Origin: Bacillus_AD sp047238185
GTDB lineage: Bacteria; Bacillota; Bacilli; Bacillales; DSM-1321
Assembly (NCBI RefSeq): GCF_047238185.1
Contig: NZ_JBDFMI010000006.1
Location: 620,001 to 684,000 of the forward strand
DNA: 64,000 nucleotides
Reading direction: 5' to 3'
Part shown: positions 1 through 7,243 of the stretch, piece by piece
Layout: each line of letters begins with the position of its first letter
Position numbering within the stretch: position 1 is the stretch's first letter
The notes under the pieces: model-generated
What the model saw: the letters and a program-made list of their open reading frames with translations, nothing else
What the model was told of the DNA's origin: nothing
Database searches by the model: none
Translations under genes and position numbers: made by a program

Positions 1-94
1 GTCACAAGGCATGATCCTTGCTGGAAGCTTGGATGGCACACTTTCATTAGCCACCATTGCCGAATCCCTGCCAAATGGTTCAAAAGTAAAATAA
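1..94 (+). CDS. metS: Methionyl-tRNA synthetase, C-terminal end only
   Basis: Only the last 30 codons are in the window, ending at TAA 92-94. The peptide contains SQGMILAG and ends NGSKVK, which matches the end of the OB-fold tRNA-binding domain appended to bacterial methionyl-tRNA synthetases (MetG/MetS). In Bacillus metS lies directly upstream of tatD, which supports the call. The catalytic part lies outside the window, so nothing can be said about its integrity. A strong hairpin follows 8 bases after the stop. Confidence 0.85.
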   Translation, partial: SQGMILAGSLDGTLSLATIAESLPNGSKVK

Positions 95-101
95 TTCGCT
101 T

Positions 102-140
102 AATAAAGGAACGTTTCACGTGAAACGCTCCTTTATTTTC
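102..140 (+). terminator. Intrinsic terminator after metS
   Basis: The arms AAAGGAACGTTTC and GAAACGCTCCTTT form a stem around ACGT, followed by a T-rich run. It ends the metS transcript. The A-rich left flank could also let it work on the minus strand. Confidence 0.85.
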
Positions 141-332
141 TATATTTGCGCACTTTTCCTGAGAAATAAATAGAGAAAAAAGCCGATTTATTAATAATAG
201 AAGAAACTCGGAAATCTGTTTGCAACATTAAGTAATCTATTTGTTCTATTTTTGTAATATAAATGTTACTTAAATGTGAGACATGAAATCTTTTTTCCAT
301 AATAAACTAATGCTAGAAAGGACGATTCACAA

Positions 333-1100
333 ATGCTTATAGACACACATGTACACCTGAATGCAGAACAATACAATGAAGATTTAACAGAAGTCATCGA
401 GAGAGCAAAGGAACAAGGGGTCGACAAAATGGTTGTTGTCGGGTTCGATGCTGAAACAATCAAGAGGGCAATCGAACTAGTGGAAGAATATCCTTTCTTG
501 TATGCGAGCGTAGGCTGGCATCCGGTAGATGCAATCGATATGACCGAGGAAGATCTTAAATGGTTAGAGGAACTGGCATCTCACCCAAAAGTTGTGGCTT
601 TAGGAGAGATGGGATTGGATTACCATTGGGATAAGTCTCCAAAGGATATTCAGAAGGAGGTATTCAGAAAGCAGATTGCATTGGCAAAGCGCGTGAATTT
701 GCCGATTATTATCCATAATCGGGAAGCTACCCAGGACATTGTGAATATTCTGAAAGAGGAAGGGGCGGATGAAGTCGGCGGAATCATGCATTGCTTCAGC
801 GGCAGTGAAGAAATTGCAGAGGAATGCATGAAAATGAATTTTTACATTTCTTTCGGGGGGCCGGTCACCTTCAAAAATGCCAGAAATGTAAAAGAGGTTG
901 CTGCACAAATACCGCTTGACCGATTGTTGGTAGAAACCGATTGCCCGTATTTAACACCGCATCCATACAGAGGCAAACGAAATGAACCTGGCTATGTAAA
1001 GTTGGTTGCGGAAGAGATCGCTTCTCTTAAGGGTCTTCCATTCGAGGAAATTGCTGCAGCCACGACGGAAAATGCAAAAAAATTATTCGGCATAGATTGA
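333..1100 (+). CDS. tatD: TatD-family metal-dependent deoxyribonuclease
   Basis: This 255-residue protein is the right length for the TatD/YabD family of metal-dependent hydrolases with a TIM-barrel fold (3'-5' DNA/RNA exonucleases implicated in DNA repair). Expected metal ligands are visible: H6 and H8 in DTHVH, E92 in ALGEMGLDY, H128 in IIHNRE, H153 in MHCFSGS and D203 in ETDCPYL. The ATG follows GAAAGGAC at about 317. It stands alone between metS and yabE, as in B. subtilis, and a terminator follows directly. I see no strong promoter in the 190 bases upstream. The physiological substrate in Bacillus cannot be deduced from sequence. Confidence 0.95.
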   Translation: MLIDTHVHLNAEQYNEDLTEVIERAKEQGVDKMVVVGFDAETIKRAIELVEEYPFLYASVGWHPVDAIDMTEEDLKWLEELASHPKVVALGEMGLDYHWDKSPKDIQKEVFRKQIALAKRVNLPIIIHNREATQDIVNILKEEGADEVGGIMHCFSGSEEIAEECMKMNFYISFGGPVTFKNARNVKEVAAQIPLDRLLVETDCPYLTPHPYRGKRNEPGYVKLVAEEIASLKGLPFEEIAAATTENAKKLFGID

Positions 1101-1104
1101 TAAA

Positions 1105-1176
1105 GAAAGCTGTCGAATGCAGATGGTGTATGTCTATTTTAGAGCGATTCATCAAGCATTCTACAGCTTTTTTTTC
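1105..1176 (+). terminator. Intrinsic terminator after tatD
   Basis: The arm at 1106-1120 (AAAGCTGTCGAATGC) pairs with 1156-1170 (GCATTCTACAGCTTT) with one mismatch, followed by a run of T. The loop is unusually long at 35 bases. Confidence 0.75.
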
Positions 1177-1266
1177 GAAGTATCAGTCTTCTTGTCGAGA
1201 TACATTTCTTTTCAAAAACGTGGTTGCTATGCATAATAGGAAATACGTTTGGTGAGACAGACTTAT

Positions 1267-1295
1267 TTGACAGCATCTGCCGAAGTCTATATAAT
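1267..1295 (+). promoter_or_regulatory. Consensus sigma-A promoter of yabE
   Basis: TTGACA at 1267-1272, a 17-base spacer and TATAAT at 1290-1295 match the sigma-A consensus at every hexamer position. The start of transcription should fall near 1302, only a few bases before the ribosome-binding site AAAGGAGG (1306-1313), so the leader is very short. This excludes translation starts upstream of about 1305. Confidence 0.85.
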
Positions 1296-1328
1296 CACCG
1301 GAGAGAAAGGAGGTTTTTTGTCATCGTG

Positions 1329-2534
1329 ATGAAAACCTTAAAAAATAACACAGCCAAAATATTCAAACGAAGGAGTATGGCTGTATATATTACGAGTTTA
1401 ATAGTGTTCCTGGCAGCAACTGGAGTACTATTATACGAGGGGACCAAGAAGACGGTCACTCTTACCTTGGATGGTGAGAAAAAAGTCGTCAACACACATG
1501 CATCCACTGTTGGAGATCTATTCGATCAATTAGACTTAACTGTAAACAAGCATGATTATATACATCCAGAGAAGAATTCCAAAATTAGTGATGATCTTCG
1601 TGTTACATGGAAATCCGCTAAAGAAATTTCCTTGAATCAAGATGGGGAAAAACAGACTGTTTGGACGACATCGGACACTGTGGGAGACTTTTTGAAAGAA
1701 CAGAACATAGAGATTAATGCGAACGATAAATTATCCCATGCCGGCTCAACCAATATAAAAAATAATATCGAAATAGCCATTAATAAAGCATTTACATTAC
1801 AACTGGTTGATGGGGGCAATGCAAAAAAGGTGTGGTCAACTTCGACTACGGTCGCTGACTTTTTAAAGAAACAAGGAATTGCTTTAGAGCCGTTAGACCG
1901 TGTTGAACCATCATTATACGATTCTGTGAAACCTAACAGCAGCGTAAATGTTGTGAGAGTGAAAAAGGTCACCGATGTAGTGGAAGAACCAATTAATTAC
2001 AATGTTGTCTCTAAGAAGGACGGAACTTTGCCGAAAGGAAACCAAAAGGTTGTCTCTGAAGGAAAAGAAGGCGTTGCATCTAATGAGTACGCAGTATTCA
2101 TAGAGAATGGCAAAGAAGTTAAGAGGACCTTAGTTGCAAAAAAAGTAGTGCGGGAAAAACAGGATAAAGTTGTAGCGGTAGGCACAAAAGCAGCAGTGAG
2201 CGCTTCAACTTCTTCAGGAAACACATCGTATACCGGCGGAGGCGGACAGGAAATGGTAGTGAATGCAACTGCCTATACAGCCGGCTGCAATGGATGTTCA
2301 GGGCTTACAGCTACCGGCTATGACCTGAGAAGCAATCCAAACGCTAAAGTTATAGCCGTTGACCCGAGTGTAATACCTCTTGGTACGAAAGTCTTCGTTG
2401 AAGGATATGGATATGCAATTGCTGCCGATACTGGAGGGGCGATTCGCGGAAACAAAATAGATGTATTTTTCTCGAGTAAATCAAAGGCTTATCAATGGGG
2501 AAAAAGGTCAGTAAAGATACGAGTCATTCGTTAA
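1329..2534 (+). CDS. yabE: Cell-wall-binding protein with DUF348, G5 and 3D domains (YabE/RpfB-like)
   Basis: The 401-residue protein has a basic N-terminus and one membrane segment at about 17-36. Three DUF348-type repeats follow (each around STVGDLF, DTVGDFL or TTVADFL), then a G5 domain at about 205-285 and a C-terminal 3D domain. The 3D aspartates lie in VDPSVIP, ADTGG and IDVFF. This architecture is typical of cell-surface peptidoglycan-acting proteins of the YabE/YocH/resuscitation-promoting-factor group, and a lytic transglycosylase-like role is inferred. The ATG at 1329 (or GTG at 1326) follows AAAGGAGG at 1306-1313; the open frame extends to 1224 but that lies upstream of the promoter. 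A possible antisense promoter lies just behind the gene. Confidence 0.9.
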   Translation: MKTLKNNTAKIFKRRSMAVYITSLIVFLAATGVLLYEGTKKTVTLTLDGEKKVVNTHASTVGDLFDQLDLTVNKHDYIHPEKNSKISDDLRVTWKSAKEISLNQDGEKQTVWTTSDTVGDFLKEQNIEINANDKLSHAGSTNIKNNIEIAINKAFTLQLVDGGNAKKVWSTSTTVADFLKKQGIALEPLDRVEPSLYDSVKPNSSVNVVRVKKVTDVVEEPINYNVVSKKDGTLPKGNQKVVSEGKEGVASNEYAVFIENGKEVKRTLVAKKVVREKQDKVVAVGTKAAVSASTSSGNTSYTGGGGQEMVVNATAYTAGCNGCSGLTATGYDLRSNPNAKVIAVDPSVIPLGTKVFVEGYGYAIAADTGGAIRGNKIDVFFSSKSKAYQWGKRSVKIRVIR

Positions 2535-2540
2535 GAAAGA

Positions 2541-2570
2541 AGGCAGGGGAGAAATCCTCTGCTTTTTTTG
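2541..2570 (+). terminator. Intrinsic terminator after yabE
   Basis: GCAGGGGA pairs with TCCTCTGC around GAAA, followed by seven T residues. It separates yabE from rnmV. Confidence 0.85.
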
Positions 2571-2610
2571 TTAAAGTGGACAGTATCATGTAAAATGATT
2601 CTATATATTA

Positions 2611-2637
2611 GACGAAGCAGCATTAGAAAAGGTTGCA
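2611..2637 (-). promoter_or_regulatory. Candidate ECF-sigma promoter, antisense to yabE
   Basis: On the minus strand TGCAAC (2637-2632), a 17-base spacer and CGTC (2614-2611) resemble ECF promoters of the SigM/SigX/SigW class (consensus TGAAAC, 16-17 bases, CGTC). Transcription would start near 2605 and run leftward across the terminator into the 3' end of yabE. In B. subtilis yabE is known to be opposed by an ECF-sigma-dependent antisense RNA starting at this place, which raises the likelihood. The -35 differs from consensus at one position. Confidence 0.45.
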
Positions 2638-2653
2638 GGATTCCGGAGGAATT

Positions 2654-3214
2654 ATGAAAATCAAAGAAATAATTGTTGTTGAAGGAAAAGATGATACGAC
2701 AGCCATAAAGCGTGCTCTGGATGCTGATACGATTGAAACAAATGGTTCGGCAATAGGAGATGCTGTTATAGAAAAAATCCGCCTTGCACAGGAAAAACGG
2801 GGGGTTATCATTTTTACAGACCCAGATTATCCTGGTGAACGGATTCGAAGCATTGTTTCCGGGAAAGTTAGCGGATGTAAGCATGCCTTTCTCCCGAAAG
2901 CAGAAGCAAGGCCTAAGAACGGAAAGGGCATTGGGGTGGAGCATGCATCGCCAGCAGCAATAAGGGAAGCATTAAGCGAGGCCCAAACGGTAGATGAAGA
3001 CTTCGAGGAGGTCATTTCACCTGAAGATCTTATGCTATGCGGATTGATCGGCGGCACTGGCTCGAAAGAAAGAAGAGAGAAGCTGGGCATTAAACTGCGA
3101 ATCGGCTATGCTAACGGAAAGCAGTTGTACAATCGCTTAAATATGTTTCAAATAAGCAAGCAGGCTTTTATGGAAGCCGTCAATGAAATAAACCAGGAGG
3201 AACACCATGCATAA
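2654..3214 (+). CDS. rnmV: Ribonuclease M5
   Basis: RNase M5 trims the 5S rRNA precursor. At 186 residues it has the family length. The Toprim catalytic signature is present: E10 in VVEGKDD, then D56-P57-D58 in FTDPDYPG. The ATG at 2654 is chosen over the frame opening at 2633 because GGAGGA at 2645-2650 precedes it and the resulting N-terminus (MKIKEIIVVEG) matches the family. The gene overlaps ksgA by 8 bases, so the two rRNA-maturation enzymes are probably co-translated. No strong promoter is seen; a weak TGGACA at 2577 is a candidate -35. Confidence 0.95.
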   Translation: MKIKEIIVVEGKDDTTAIKRALDADTIETNGSAIGDAVIEKIRLAQEKRGVIIFTDPDYPGERIRSIVSGKVSGCKHAFLPKAEARPKNGKGIGVEHASPAAIREALSEAQTVDEDFEEVISPEDLMLCGLIGGTGSKERREKLGIKLRIGYANGKQLYNRLNMFQISKQAFMEAVNEINQEEHHA

Positions 3215-4097
3215 AGATATTGCTACACCCATCCGAACGAAAATGATTCTGGAGAAGTACGGCTTTTCGTTCAAGAAAAGTCTTGGCCAGAATTTCCTGA
3301 TCGATACGAATATTCTTCAACGGATTATCGATTTTGCAGAATTGGATGCAGAGACGAGCGGCGCCATTGAAATCGGGCCCGGGATCGGAGCGTTGACTGA
3401 GCAGCTCGCGAAAAACAGTAAAAAGGTTGTGGCTTTTGAAATAGACCAGCGATTATTGCCTATCCTAGCTGATACATTGTCCCCTTATGAACATGTGAAA
3501 ATTATCCACGAGGATGTTTTGAAGGCGAATGTAGCAGAAGTTATGCAACAGGAATTCACGGGGCTTGATGACGTGATGGTTGTTGCCAATTTGCCGTATT
3601 ATGTGACTACGCCGATCATCATGAAGCTTCTCGAAGAAAGACTGCCTATCAGAGGGATTGTCTGCATGCTTCAAAAAGAAGTGGCTGACAGAATTGCGGC
3701 AAAGCCGGGTACGAAGGAGTATGGATCACTTTCGATTGCAATCCAGTACTATACGAAAGCTGAAACTGTCATGATTGTCCCTAAGACAGTGTTCATTCCG
3801 CAACCAAATGTAGATTCGGCGGTTATTCGCCTGACTAAAAGGGACAAACCATTAGTCGAAGTGAAGGATGAAGATTTCTTCTTTACAGTAACTAGAGCCA
3901 GCTTTGCACAGAGAAGAAAAACGATCCAAAACAACCTGACCAGCGGTTTGCCGAACGGCAAGGAAAAGAAACCGTTACTATTGGCTGCGCTAGAGCGGGC
4001 AGGAATCGACCCACAGCGGCGGGGCGAAACATTATCGATCGAAGAGTTCGGGCGTTTGAGTGATGAACTGTTTGAGGATTTCAAAGCCAATAATTAA
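3207..4097 (+). CDS. ksgA: 16S rRNA dimethyladenosine transferase KsgA/RsmA
   Basis: KsgA methylates two adjacent adenines in the terminal helix of 16S rRNA using S-adenosylmethionine and acts as a late check on 30S assembly. The 296-residue protein has the SAM-binding loop EIGPGIGALT (G57-G61), the acidic residue in FEID and the N6-adenine methylase motif NLPY at 128-131. The C-terminal helical domain is complete. The ATG follows AGGAGG of the rnmV end and overlaps rnmV by 8 bases. A terminator follows, so rnmV-ksgA is a closed two-gene unit. Confidence 0.97.
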   Translation: MHKDIATPIRTKMILEKYGFSFKKSLGQNFLIDTNILQRIIDFAELDAETSGAIEIGPGIGALTEQLAKNSKKVVAFEIDQRLLPILADTLSPYEHVKIIHEDVLKANVAEVMQQEFTGLDDVMVVANLPYYVTTPIIMKLLEERLPIRGIVCMLQKEVADRIAAKPGTKEYGSLSIAIQYYTKAETVMIVPKTVFIPQPNVDSAVIRLTKRDKPLVEVKDEDFFFTVTRASFAQRRKTIQNNLTSGLPNGKEKKPLLLAALERAGIDPQRRGETLSIEEFGRLSDELFEDFKANN

Positions 4098-4106
4098 AAA
4101 TGAGAG

Positions 4107-4136
4107 AGGCGGTCCTTTTGGGGAACGCCTTTTTTA
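4107..4136 (+). terminator. Intrinsic terminator after ksgA
   Basis: AGGCGGTCC pairs with GGGAACGCCT (one mismatch), followed by six T residues. Confidence 0.8.
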
Positions 4137-4339
4137 AGTTTGTTTTCTTAAACGTTGTTGTTTCGGATGGGCTGGCATACTGCTCCAGGAAGCTTGCAAT
4201 CTGTGGGGCAGGGGATAACCTTCCGCAATGCCTTTTGCCAACTGGTCCAATGTGCTAAGAACCTTTTCTAATAACCATCATTGATATAAATAATGGCTGC
4301 CTTATATCGCGTGTAGACAGTCGAGCGCTGGGACACCTC

Positions 4340-4367
4340 ACATCTTTCCGGCTGCCAGCATAGGTTA
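4340..4367 (+). promoter_or_regulatory. Candidate sigma-K promoter of yabG
   Basis: ACA at 4340-4342, a 16-base spacer and CATAGGTTA at 4359-4367 match the sigma-K pattern (AC in the -35, CATAnnnTA in the -10). yabG of B. subtilis is a sigma-K gene expressed in the mother cell, which fits. The rest of 4137-4421 holds no gene I can support; short frames there have no ribosome-binding site. Confidence 0.6.
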
Positions 4368-4421
4368 AAAAAGAAAGAAATAGAGACGAAGACATATGCT
4401 TTGTCACGAGGTGAAGGAACC

Positions 4422-5306
4422 ATGGATATTGCTGTCCGGGATATAGTCGGGCGAAAGAAATACGGTTGTGACCTATTGTTTCGCGTCATTCAGACAAAAG
4501 AGCAAGATGGCGAGCGGGTGGCTATCTTATTTGGAGAGGATTTCAGACTGGCGGCAGATGCCCCGTTTGATGACCTTGTGAAAATAGGTTCTTTGGAAAG
4601 AAATGAGTACCAGCGGCAGAACGAATCGGTGGAAATGAGGTCATTGGCGTTATTTTCACAGGAATTGGAACTGCTTGAACAAAAGCGTAAATTTGAGGTG
4701 AGCTCAGGATACAGGCAGCAAGGCGACTTTTTTCAAATGCCTGGAAGAGTCCTACATTTAGATGGTGACCCGGCTTACTTGAAGAAGTGTATGGCTATCT
4801 ATGAAAAAATCGGTGTTCCGGTAACAGGCCTCTACTGCAATGAAAAAGAGATGCCAATGCGTATTTCTTCTCTGCTCGATGCCTACAGGCCTGATATATT
4901 GGTGATTACAGGGCACGATGCTTATACCAAGGCCAAAGGAAAAGTGATGGACATTCAAGCTTACCGGCATTCTTGGCACTTCGTTCAGACGGTTAAAGAG
5001 GCAAGGAGGAAAATCCCCCAATTAGATCAATTGGTCATCTTTGCAGGTGCATGCCAATCCCATTTTGAATCATTGATTGGTGCAGGCGCTAATTTTGCCA
5101 GTTCTCCTTCGAGGGTGAACATCCATGCTTTAGACCCTGTTTATATTGTAGCTAAAATCTGTTTTACGCCTTTTAGCGAACGGATACATGTTTGGGATGC
5201 CCTGCGCAATACGATTACTGGTGAAAAAGGGGTGGGCGGCATTGATACGATGGGGGTTTTAAGGACAGGAATGCCGTTCAACCAACTGAATGAGGATCAG
5301 TTATAA
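4422..5306 (+). CDS. yabG: Sporulation-specific protease YabG
   Basis: YabG is a mother-cell protease that processes spore coat proteins (for example the SpoIVA/SafA group) late in sporulation and assists coat cross-linking. The 294-residue product carries the family's conserved central block: GHDAYTKAKG at about 172, then FAGACQSHFES with the candidate catalytic cysteine, and SSPSRVNIHALDP. The ATG at 4422 follows GAGGTGAAGG; a TTG at 4401 is in frame but lacks a ribosome-binding site. A candidate sigma-K promoter lies upstream and a terminator downstream, so it is monocistronic. Confidence 0.93.
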   Translation: MDIAVRDIVGRKKYGCDLLFRVIQTKEQDGERVAILFGEDFRLAADAPFDDLVKIGSLERNEYQRQNESVEMRSLALFSQELELLEQKRKFEVSSGYRQQGDFFQMPGRVLHLDGDPAYLKKCMAIYEKIGVPVTGLYCNEKEMPMRISSLLDAYRPDILVITGHDAYTKAKGKVMDIQAYRHSWHFVQTVKEARRKIPQLDQLVIFAGACQSHFESLIGAGANFASSPSRVNIHALDPVYIVAKICFTPFSERIHVWDALRNTITGEKGVGGIDTMGVLRTGMPFNQLNEDQL

Positions 5307-5338
5307 GAGACGCTCTTCGAAAGGGGTCTCTTTTTTCT
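5306..5338 (+). terminator. Intrinsic terminator after yabG
   Basis: GAGAC and GTCTC arms enclose a 13-base loop that can pair further, followed by six T residues. Confidence 0.8.
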
Positions 5339-5410
5339 TTTCATAAGTTGACATAATTACCGCTAAACTGGGCATGATACAAAATATCATATAAAATTTA
5401 TTTAAAACCA

Positions 5411-5440
5411 TTGACAAACAAAATTACATATTGATATAAT
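5411..5440 (+). promoter_or_regulatory. veg promoter P1 (sigma-A)
   Basis: TTGACA at 5411-5416, an 18-base spacer and TATAAT at 5435-5440, with TG one base before the -10 (extended -10). An A/T-rich tract at 5383-5408 precedes it and could act as an UP element. Confidence 0.8.
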
Positions 5441-5452
5441 TTTATATTTTGT

Positions 5453-5482
5453 TTGACGGTTTGTCCCGATATGTGATATACT
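5453..5482 (+). promoter_or_regulatory. veg promoter P2 (sigma-A)
   Basis: TTGACG at 5453-5458, an 18-base spacer and TATACT at 5477-5482, with an extended -10 TG at 5474-5475. The start would be near 5489. Tandem promoters are also described for veg of B. subtilis, one of the strongest vegetative promoters known. Confidence 0.75.
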
Positions 5483-5507
5483 ACACTTAGTGAGGTGGAC
5501 CGAAAAA

Positions 5508-5777
5508 ATGCCAAAAACTTTAGCTGATATTAAACATGCCCTTGATTCCAATCTTGGAAAAAGGCTCCTTTTAAAAGCGAACGGTGGTAGAAGAAAAACG
5601 GTAGAGCGTTTAGGAACGCTAGCAGAAACTTATCCGTCTGTTTTCGTCATTGAGCTTGATCAAGATGAGAACGCATTCGAAAGAGTCTCCTACAGCTATG
5701 CAGATGTACTTACAGAAACTGTACAATTAACCTTTTTTGATGAAGCAGCAGGAAAGGTAGCTTTAAGCGGACAGTAA
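5508..5777 (+). CDS. veg: Veg protein
   Basis: Veg is a small cytoplasmic protein that promotes biofilm matrix production in B. subtilis by antagonising SinR, and it is also linked to spore outgrowth. The 89-residue product has the family core: NLGKRLLLKANGGRRKT at about 19-35, then ETYPSVFVIELDQDEN and FERVSYSYADVLTE. The ATG at 5508 follows GAGGTGG; a GTG-initiated longer form is in frame but unlikely. Two strong promoters lie upstream and a terminator overlaps the stop codon. The exact molecular action is not evident from sequence. Confidence 0.95.
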   Translation: MPKTLADIKHALDSNLGKRLLLKANGGRRKTVERLGTLAETYPSVFVIELDQDENAFERVSYSYADVLTETVQLTFFDEAAGKVALSGQ

Positions 5778-5801
5778 ACAATTTGTTTACTGTCTTTTTT
5801 C
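5769..5801 (+). terminator. Intrinsic terminator after veg
   Basis: GACAGTAAAC and GTTTACTGTC form a perfect stem followed by six T residues. The left arm contains the veg stop codon. Confidence 0.88.
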
Positions 5802-5816
5802 TTGTGCCGTGGCTTT

Positions 5817-5847
5817 TACATAACAGCTTCATTTTATGCCCATACTA
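5817..5847 (+). promoter_or_regulatory. Candidate sigma-G promoter of sspF
   Basis: CATACTA at 5841-5847 is a perfect sigma-G -10. TACATA at 5817-5822, 18 bases upstream, matches the TGAATA-type -35 at four of six positions. Forespore-specific expression is expected for an alpha/beta-type small spore protein. Confidence 0.65.
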
Positions 5848-5883
5848 AAGCTGTTGCGGCATGAAAAAAGGAGATGTTTGCTT

Positions 5884-6057
5884 TTGGCTAGAAGAGGCAT
5901 CATGTCAGAACAGTTTAAGACTGAACTGGCAAAAGAACTGGGCTTTTATGATGTTGTCCAAAAGGAAGGTTGGGGAGGCATTAAATCTAGGGATGCCGGC
6001 AATATGGTGAAAAGGGCGATTGAAATAGCCCAACAGAATCTGGCGAATAAGAATTAA
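5884..6057 (+). CDS. sspF: Small acid-soluble spore protein SspF, alpha/beta-type
   Basis: This is a forespore DNA-binding protein of the minor SASP type. The 57-residue product contains FKTELAKELGFYD and the conserved block DAGNMVKRAIEIAQ, which is diagnostic for the alpha/beta SASP family. The germination-protease cleavage region lies in the first half. The TTG at 5884 is chosen because AAAGGAG at 5868-5873 precedes it at normal spacing and the product (MARRGIMSEQF) aligns with B. subtilis SspF; the longer frame from 5836 starts inside the promoter. A terminator closes the unit. Confidence 0.93.
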   Translation: MARRGIMSEQFKTELAKELGFYDVVQKEGWGGIKSRDAGNMVKRAIEIAQQNLANKN

Positions 6058-6097
6058 CCCTCTGCTTTTATAACAAATAGACCAATTCATTCCGCAA

Positions 6098-6130
6098 CGG
6101 GACCGAAGCATTCGCTTCGGCCCTTTTTTC
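6098..6130 (+). terminator. Intrinsic terminator after sspF
   Basis: GGGACCGAAG pairs with CTTCGGCCC (one bulged base), followed by six T residues. Confidence 0.85.
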
Positions 6131-6212
6131 ATTGGGGAGTGCACGGTAAAATTGAATGTTTGACAGCGCAGATTGGGGCAATAATACAGGATATATATTC
6201 ATTCAATCGAGG

Positions 6213-6240
6213 AAAGCCCGCTCTTTCAATAAGGGGCTTT
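6213..6240. other. Inverted repeat upstream of ispE
   Basis: AAAGCCC (6213-6219) and GGGCTTT (6234-6240) can form a hairpin with a 14-base loop. It is followed by A rather than T, so it is not a normal terminator on the plus strand. Function unknown. Confidence 0.35.
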
Positions 6241-6268
6241 AAAAAACACCACTTTCAAAAGATAGATA

Positions 6269-6277
6269 TGGTAAAAT
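6269..6277 (+). promoter_or_regulatory. Possible extended -10 promoter of ispE
   Basis: TGGTAAAAT at 6269-6277 is an extended -10 element; no good -35 is seen at the right distance. It is placed 41 bases before the ispE start. A TTGACA at 6160-6165 has only a weak partner. Confidence 0.4.
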
Positions 6278-6317
6278 AGGACAAGAACTTTTAAGAACGT
6301 AAAGTAGGTGGATCAAA

Positions 6318-7187
6318 GTGAAGTTAATGGAAAAGGCACCGGCAAAAATTAACCTTGCTCTAGATGTCCTTTTTAAAAGACCAGATCAATTCCATGAAGT
6401 GGAGATGATTATGACCACAGTCGACTTGGCTGATCGAATAGAGCTGGAAGAACTTAAACATAATAGCATCAAAATTTTCTCCCATAATCGGTATGTGCCT
6501 GATGACGATCGGAATCTAGCCTATCAGGCAGCCTTATTGCTGAAACAAAGATTCGGCATTAATCAGGGAGTCGGAATAAACATTGAAAAAAATATCCCGG
6601 TTGCGGCAGGCCTTGCCGGAGGAAGCAGTGATGCGGCAGCCACATTAAGAGGGTTAAATAGATTATGGAAATTGGGGCTAAGCTTGGATGAGCTAGCCGA
6701 AATCGGTTCGGAGATTGGTTCGGATGTTTCGTTTTGCGTGTATGGGGGGACAGCCTTGGCTACAGGGCGCGGTGAAAAGATCCAGCATCTTGCAAGCCCG
6801 CCTAAATGCTGGGTAGTCCTTGCGAAGCCAACTATGGGGGTATCTACTGCGGATGTCTATAAGCGCCTTGATTTAAAAAAGGTCCAGCATCCGAATATTC
6901 CTCTCATGGTGGAGGCTATTGAGAAACGGGATTATCGCATGGTATGCGACCATGTTGGCAATGTCCTTGAGAGTGTGACGCTGCCGATGTATCCCGAGGT
7001 TTCCCATATTAAGAGCCAAATGGAAAAGTTCGGGGCGGATGCTGTCCTAATGAGTGGAAGCGGCCCGACTGTATTCGGTCTGGTTGAGCATGATTCACGC
7101 CTGCACCGGGTTTATAACGGTTTGCGAGGATTCTGTGAACAGGTTCATGCGGTCCGATTGCTTGGAGAGCAGTATAGTCTTGAATAA
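6318..7187 (+). CDS. ispE: 4-diphosphocytidyl-2-C-methyl-D-erythritol kinase
   Basis: IspE is the fourth enzyme of the MEP route to isopentenyl diphosphate, phosphorylating CDP-methylerythritol with ATP. The 289-residue product is a GHMP kinase with the catalytic residues K10 and D136, the glycine-rich ATP loop PVAAGLAGGSSDAA at 94-107 and the C-terminal motif LMSGSGPTVFG. The start is GTG at 6318 behind TAGGTGGA. The pathway partner ispD begins at the right end of the window, so both genes of the MEP pathway sit in this neighbourhood as in B. subtilis. Confidence 0.97.
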   Translation: MKLMEKAPAKINLALDVLFKRPDQFHEVEMIMTTVDLADRIELEELKHNSIKIFSHNRYVPDDDRNLAYQAALLLKQRFGINQGVGINIEKNIPVAAGLAGGSSDAAATLRGLNRLWKLGLSLDELAEIGSEIGSDVSFCVYGGTALATGRGEKIQHLASPPKCWVVLAKPTMGVSTADVYKRLDLKKVQHPNIPLMVEAIEKRDYRMVCDHVGNVLESVTLPMYPEVSHIKSQMEKFGADAVLMSGSGPTVFGLVEHDSRLHRVYNGLRGFCEQVHAVRLLGEQYSLE

Positions 7188-7208
7188 ATACGTATATTAG
7201 AGTACGAT

Positions 7209-7230
7209 TATAATAATAATATTCGGAATT
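7209..7230 (+). promoter_or_regulatory. purR -10 element with overlapping candidate PurBox
   Basis: TATAAT at 7209-7214 is a good -10, though its -35 is weak. Directly downstream, the minus strand of 7218-7230 reads AATTCCGAATATT, which matches the PurR operator half-site (AWWWCCGAACWWT) at 12 of 13 positions, including the conserved CGAA. The site covers the expected transcription start and suggests autorepression. Only one clear half-site is seen, whereas PurR operators usually have two. Confidence 0.5.
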
Positions 7231-7243
7231 AGGAGGAGTGACG

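Noticed and set aside
4268..4489. A 73-codon minus-strand frame across the yabG promoter.
   Set aside because: It overlaps the start of yabG and its promoter and has no coding signal.
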